Shown here: one piece after another, positions 6,516-10,000 of the stretch
Layout of the letters: the number at the start of each line of letters is the position of its first letter
How positions within the stretch are numbered: the first letter of the stretch is position 1
NCBI GenBank assembly: GCA_020216785.1
Contig: JAIWNO010000010.1
Location: 1-10,000, forward strand
Direction: 5' to 3'
Source: Desulfomonile sp.
GTDB lineage: Bacteria; Desulfobacterota; Desulfomonilia; Desulfomonilales; Desulfomonilaceae
DNA: 10,000 nt
Notes under the pieces: generated by a model
Seen by the model: the letters and a program-made list of their open reading frames with translations, nothing else
Database searches by the model: none
What the model was told of the DNA's origin: nothing
Position numbers and translations under genes: made by a program

Positions 6516-6581
6516 GCGCTGTGCGGGAACTTGGCACACTGCTGCGGCCCGCTCGACCTAACCCCGAAGGAGGACGGCATC

Positions 6582-7577
6582 ATGTCCGAAACGTGGACAC
6601 GAGAAACAATTCTGGAACTGTGCGGCGCTTTCCTCAAACCGCGAATTGTCATCACGGCCGCGCAACTCAATCTCTTTGCGGAATTGGATGGACGATCCCG
6701 CACTGTGGAAGACCTGTGTGCGGAGCATGGATGGAGTCCGCGTGGTTTGCGGATACTCCTGGATGCTCTGACCGCGATGGGACTGGTCGTGAAGGGGCCT
6801 GACGGCGCTTATACCCTCGAGGCTTCACTGTCGGGAATGTTGATTCCGGATGGTGATGCTTCCGTGCTCCCCATGGTGCTGCATCGAGGCAGCATGTGGA
6901 AGATCTGGTCTAACCTCACCGAGATCGTTGCCACGGGGAACAATCCCAACCTTAAGGACCGTGATGCCCGTTCCGACGATGAGATCGACGCATTCATAGG
7001 AGCGATGCACGTGGTCGGTCGAGCCCTGGCAGACACGATCGCCGCATCCGTGGACCTGTCTCCATTTCGGCGGATGCTCGACGTCGGCGGCGGTTCAGGG
7101 ACGTACGTGATGGCGTTTCTCAAGCGCGCTCCGCAACTCACTGCGACGATATTCGACTTGCCGAAAGTGGTCGAAATCGCTCGGCGACGCATCACCGACG
7201 CGGGACTCATCAACCGGGTGACGCTTGCGGCCGGGGATTACAACACGGACCCCCTGCCGCCGGGTCATGACCTGGTTTTGCTGTCTGCGATTATTCATAT
7301 TAACAGTAGGGAAGGGAACCAAGCGCTTTTCCGGAAAGTATACGACTGCCTGGAGCCGGGCGGCGCGATTCTGATCCGGGACCACCTCATGGACCCCACC
7401 CGGACGCGGCCGGTTGATGGAGCCATCTTCGCGGTGAACATGCTTGTCGCCACAAGGGGAGGAAATACGTACACCCTCGAAGAAACAACCGCGGACCTGG
7501 AATCCGCCGGATTTCACGACGTGCGCCTTGTCCGGGAAGGTGAGCGGATGGACCATCTTCTCATGGGGATCAAATGA
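6582..7577 (+). CDS. SAM-dependent O-methyltransferase (Methyltransf_2 family)
   Basis: 331 residues from ATG 6582, with AAGGAGG at 6567-6573 and 8-base spacing; the frame stays open upstream to 6276, but that part is not coding-like and overlaps the minus-strand gene. Residues about 1-90 form a winged-helix dimerisation domain (AAQLNLFAELDGRSRTVEDL, SPRGLRILLDALTAMGLV). The catalytic Rossmann domain follows, with SAM motif I LDVGGGSG (Asp167-Gly173), IFDLPKVVEIA for the ribose-binding acidic strand, and LEPGGAILIRD. His239 in LSAIIHINSREGNQ sits where the catalytic base is found in plant-type and hydroxyneurosporene-type O-methyltransferases. The family methylates hydroxyl groups of small molecules such as phenols, pigments or antibiotics in the cytoplasm; the acceptor is unknown and no biosynthetic gene lies beside it. 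No clear promoter is seen. It converges with the CxxC protein gene, 27 bp away. Confidence 0.88.
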   Translation: MSETWTRETILELCGAFLKPRIVITAAQLNLFAELDGRSRTVEDLCAEHGWSPRGLRILLDALTAMGLVVKGPDGAYTLEASLSGMLIPDGDASVLPMVLHRGSMWKIWSNLTEIVATGNNPNLKDRDARSDDEIDAFIGAMHVVGRALADTIAASVDLSPFRRMLDVGGGSGTYVMAFLKRAPQLTATIFDLPKVVEIARRRITDAGLINRVTLAAGDYNTDPLPPGHDLVLLSAIIHINSREGNQALFRKVYDCLEPGGAILIRDHLMDPTRTRPVDGAIFAVNMLVATRGGNTYTLEETTADLESAGFHDVRLVREGERMDHLLMGIK

Positions 7578-7604
7578 AGAGGGCAACCAACGTCGGCGAC
7601 GCGT

Positions 7605-7862
7605 TTACTCAAAGAGGTCGTTGTCGGTCGGACGCGATCGGCCGCGGGTATAAAGTGTCGAGTACCGCTCCTCGAGTCCTTCTGTGCCGAAACAGCTCGT
7701 GCAGTCGTTCTCGTCCCCGACAATTCCGGGCTCCACCCGTACCTCGAAGCCGAGCGATTCGTAATACTGCTTCATTTCGGACAGGCGAGGCTCGTCCGTG
7801 TTGAACCGCCGCGTCCATCCTTCCCGCAGGAGTTCTTCATGTCGCAGCTGGGCTGATTTCAT
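7605..7862 (-). CDS. Small CxxC protein of unknown function
   Basis: 85 residues from ATG 7862 (GTG at 7868 adds two). Neither start has a Shine-Dalgarno sequence. The chain is highly charged and soluble: QLRHEELLREGWTRRF, then DEPRLSEMKQYYESLGFEVR, then a turn with DCTSCFG and RYSTLYTRG. Cys54 and Cys57 (CxxC) could bind a metal or act in redox. The helix-strand pattern with LYESLGFEV-type wording is something I associate with small conserved hypothetical proteins, but I cannot name a family. The gene faces the methyltransferase tail to tail. Upstream, the inverted-repeat element begins only 16 bp before the ATG, so any promoter must lie in or beyond that element. Judged real from its composition and the typical LSEMKQYYESLGFEV segment. 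Confidence 0.62.
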   Translation of the reverse strand: MKSAQLRHEELLREGWTRRFNTDEPRLSEMKQYYESLGFEVRVEPGIVGDENDCTSCFGTEGLEERYSTLYTRGRSRPTDNDLFE

Positions 7863-7877
7863 AGTCACGGCGGTATG

Positions 7878-8028
7878 GCAGTTGCCAAAAGTTCTGACCG
7901 AATCGCAGATCTTTCGGTGGGTGTCGGGAGGTCCCGTTCACTTCGAGCGACGCAAGGCCGTCGAATCTTCGTTCACGGGACCTCCCGACACCTGGAGAAA
8001 TCAATCGGAAATTATTTTTGGCAACTGC
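7878..8028. mobile_element. 151-bp MITE-like element with nested inverted repeats
   Basis: The ends GCAGTTGCCAAAA (7878-7890) and TTTTGGCAACTGC (8016-8028) are a perfect 13-bp inverted repeat, extendable to 17 bp with one mismatch as TAT-G.../...T-ATA, so a TA-type target duplication is possible. Inside, GGTGTCGGGAGGTCCCGT (7920-7937) and its exact complement at 7975-7992 form an 18-bp stem. A minor hairpin ACCGAA/TTCGGT (7897-7902 with 7913-7918) lies in the left half. No reading frame of note. It fills the space between the metallophosphoesterase stop codon and the CxxC protein start. It could be a MITE moved by a transposase elsewhere, or a REP-class palindrome or structured RNA. Confidence 0.65.
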
Positions 8029-8047
8029 TATAAATTTTCCCAGGCGC

Positions 8048-9487
8048 TCACGAGACGACTTTTCCGCCGGATTCCCGAATCACGGTTCCGGTCACGGCTT
8101 GGGAAAGCTCCCGTGAAGGCTTGAGATGAAACACACTGATTTCAGGTGGACAGTTGACCCTCCACGGCACGAATGTCAGTCCGACTCCGCGGTTGAGGTA
8201 CATGCTGCCGGCGCCGTCGCGGTACCAGCCGTGAGTGTATGGCGACGCGATTCGAGCAATGCTGAGGCCGGTCGGTTCGCCGGGTACCGGCAAAATGATC
8301 TGCCCGCCGTGAATGTGGCCGGAGAGGACGAGATCGACGCCCGCCCGTCCCGCGAATGGGAGTATGGCAGGCCGATGCGACAGGAGCACACGGAGGCCTC
8401 TCGTTCGGGGCGACCTTGCCGCAAATTCGTTGAACCGCGGGAATTCGGCTCCCCATACCCAATTGCTCATTGGGTCGTCAATGCCGCCCAGGTGCACCCT
8501 CGTTGACCCTGCCTCAAACGTGAGCCACTCATTGCGTAGGAGCCTCAATCCGCTGCGTTCGATGCAGTCGATGGAGCGCTCCAACCCCGCATAAAAGTCA
8601 TGGTTGCCGAGAACCGCGAAATTGCCCAACCGGCGGGCTTTCAGGCGCTTGAGCACCGGCGCGGCCTTTTCAATCGGCGACAGGCCGGAATGGAAGATAT
8701 CGCCGGTAATGACCACCGCGTCGCCGTCAATGTCGTTGAGCCGCTCCACAAGACGCTCGAGTTCCGGCGACTCGCAGAACAGCCCGAAATGAAAGTCCGT
8801 TACCTGGATTATGGTTACCGTGCGGTCCAGGCCGTCCAACGCCGGATTGAAAAGATCGAACTCTTCGATTACGGGATTTGCGTAGGCCTCGGAAATCCCA
8901 TGGCCCGCGAGTACCACGGCGGTGGTCAGGCCGGTTGCCGCCCCCCATTGGAGAAACGACCGCCTCGAGAGTTCCGGCGCTGCGTCAGCCGGAGTCTGAG
9001 CCTCAACTTCGGAATTCGTTCTGTCTGTGGCAACGTCAACTGAGCAGTTCGGCCTATCGCAGGTTTTGGATACATCGGGTGTCGAGAGGCAGCCGGGGGC
9101 TTCGCACTGGACCGCCGGTGGCTCCCGACGCGATTTTCTCCCATCAATAAGCCGCAGCAGCAAGTTCTTCAGATCGAGCGTGGATGAGGCGAGCCCGAGA
9201 AGCAGGAAGTAGAGGGTCAAGGTCAGCACGCACCCGAGGTATGTGAAGAAAACCACGGAGGCAACCTGCTGCGCGAACGACCCTGGATTGAAAATGTCCG
9301 TGCCGAATGAGAGCTTCACGAAGAGAAAATTCGCGAGTGCTATGATCGCCAGCGCGGGATACGCGACTTTGCGCGTGACGGGCGAGTATCTCCGAAAGAG
9401 GTACGTTCTCAACGAAGAAAAGACGTACCATTGACAGAGCACCAGAAGCGAGGTTAACACCGCGAGAAATGTAAGGACCTTATCCAT
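8048..9487 (-). CDS. Membrane-anchored metallophosphoesterase with an internal twin-arginine-like motif
   Basis: 479 residues from ATG 9487, with GGAG (9501-9498) 10 bases upstream; the in-frame TTG at 9520 adds 11 residues ahead of the first membrane helix and lacks a clear site. Three hydrophobic helices come first (about 2-25, 41-62, 74-99), then a linker with several Cys (about 129-149). SRRSFLQWG (Arg175-Arg176) follows with a hydrophobic stretch to about 204, matching a Tat signal but placed inside the chain. The rest is a calcineurin-like phosphoesterase of the YkuE/YaeI kind: TDFHFG (Asp231, His233), TGD (Asp263), GNHD (Asn295-Asp297), SHRP (His371) and GHIHGGQ (His391, His393), a complete two-metal site. 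Relatives cleave phosphodiester or pyrophosphate bonds; YkuE is linked to phospholipid or wall metabolism. The active domain is probably outside the membrane. It lies 124 bp behind the histidine kinase gene on the same strand. Confidence 0.87.
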   Translation of the reverse strand: MDKVLTFLAVLTSLLVLCQWYVFSSLRTYLFRRYSPVTRKVAYPALAIIALANFLFVKLSFGTDIFNPGSFAQQVASVVFFTYLGCVLTLTLYFLLLGLASSTLDLKNLLLRLIDGRKSRREPPAVQCEAPGCLSTPDVSKTCDRPNCSVDVATDRTNSEVEAQTPADAAPELSRRSFLQWGAATGLTTAVVLAGHGISEAYANPVIEEFDLFNPALDGLDRTVTIIQVTDFHFGLFCESPELERLVERLNDIDGDAVVITGDIFHSGLSPIEKAAPVLKRLKARRLGNFAVLGNHDFYAGLERSIDCIERSGLRLLRNEWLTFEAGSTRVHLGGIDDPMSNWVWGAEFPRFNEFAARSPRTRGLRVLLSHRPAILPFAGRAGVDLVLSGHIHGGQIILPVPGEPTGLSIARIASPYTHGWYRDGAGSMYLNRGVGLTFVPWRVNCPPEISVFHLKPSRELSQAVTGTVIRESGGKVVS

Positions 9488-9611
9488 GAATAGCTTGCTC
9501 CGATGCCCATACAAGGGCAATTCCGTAGATCCATCCCATGCTTTTATTCTAAGTCAGTATGGGGCCGAACGAAACCACACAGGGGCAACAACTTAATCCC
9601 GGATCTCCGTC

Positions 9612-10000
9612 CTAGCCCGGAAGGCGAACGGTGACGACCGTTCCCTTGCCTTCCGTAGATTTGATATCGATCTCTCCGCCGAGCGACTCCACAATAGCCA
9701 GGCATACGGAGAGACCAAGACCCGTGCCGTCTCCCGGCTCTTTGGTGGTGAAAAACGGATCGAAAACCTTGTCAAGGTATTCCTTGGGAATTCCCCGACC
9801 GGAGTCTTGCACCTGGATTTCGATCCCCTTGTCAAGCGCGCGAGTGCGAAGAAGAATTGTGCCGCCGGCTTCTCCCACAGCGTCGGCCGCATTGAAAATG
9901 AGGTTTATCATCACTTGCCGCAGCTTTTCCGGCTCTGTCTCGATCTGAGGGAGCCCCGAATCGAGTTCCTGCTCAAAGACGATTGAGCGGAAGCCTCTTC
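9612..10000 (-). CDS. Sensor histidine kinase, C-terminal ATPase domain (5' part outside window)
   Basis: The frame is open from the right edge to TAG at 9614-9612; about 128 residues are visible, so the ATG at 9914 is internal. Motifs come in the canonical HATPase_c order: EPEKLRQVMINLIFNAADAV (N box), DSGRGIP (G1), FDPFFTTKEPG (F box) and GTGLGLSV (G2), ending with GGEIDIKSTEGKGTVVTVRL. The wording is closest to NtrB/PAS-type kinases that pair with NtrC-like regulators. The phospho-accepting His, sensor domain and any partner response regulator lie beyond the window. The protein autophosphorylates with ATP in response to an unknown signal. Confidence 0.93.
   Translation of the reverse strand, partial: RGFRSIVFEQELDSGLPQIETEPEKLRQVMINLIFNAADAVGEAGGTILLRTRALDKGIEIQVQDSGRGIPKEYLDKVFDPFFTTKEPGDGTGLGLSVCLAIVESLGGEIDIKSTEGKGTVVTVRLPG

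Noticed and set aside
6531..6546. Sigma-54-like site TTGGCACACTGCTGC before the methyltransferase
   Set aside because: The GG and GC are separated by 9 bases rather than the required 10.
6276..6581. Upstream extension of the methyltransferase frame
   Set aside because: The true ATG at 6582 has AAGGAGG at 8-base spacing and begins the family's usual N-terminus. The upstream part overlaps the minus-strand gene and its promoter.

Overview
The window is a GC-rich bacterial chromosome segment (codon third positions mostly G or C). Several genes encode exported or membrane proteins, two intergenic gaps carry palindromic repeats, and a NtrB-like sensor kinase lies at the right edge. This suits a deltaproteobacterium (Desulfobacterota, for example the Desulfomonile or Syntrophobacter neighbourhood). 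There is no rRNA or other marker gene, so the placement is a guess from style. I see no tRNA, CRISPR array or complete insertion sequence.

Left part (1-5870, all + strand): the 3' end of a PstS-like periplasmic binding protein; a promoter followed by an exported NlpC/P60-like cysteine hydrolase with C-terminal beta-sandwich domains; an exported esterase-family alpha/beta hydrolase 27 bp downstream with Cys in place of the nucleophilic Ser; a probable lipoprotein relative of that hydrolase with the usual Ser; and a small secreted Pro/Gln-rich protein of unknown function. The theme is the cell envelope. The substrates are not known.

Middle (5870-8050): a largely gene-less stretch with a composite REP-like palindrome (5935-5996). 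Next comes a small minus-strand gene (6296-6454) with a near-consensus sigma-70 promoter, a good ribosome binding site and an in-frame TGA that looks like a selenocysteine codon: the frame stays protein-like beyond it, and a stable hairpin lies just downstream. A SAM-dependent O-methyltransferase gene diverges from it. Converging on the methyltransferase is a short CxxC protein gene, behind which sits a 151-bp non-coding element with nested inverted repeats that resembles a MITE.

Right part (8048-10000, minus strand): a membrane-anchored metallophosphoesterase with a twin-arginine-like motif inside the chain, and the C-terminal ATPase domain of a sensor histidine kinase that runs off the window.

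The most interesting item is the candidate 52-residue selenoprotein. It is invisible to ordinary gene calling because TGA is read as stop. The nested inverted-repeat element and the Cys-nucleophile hydrolase come next.
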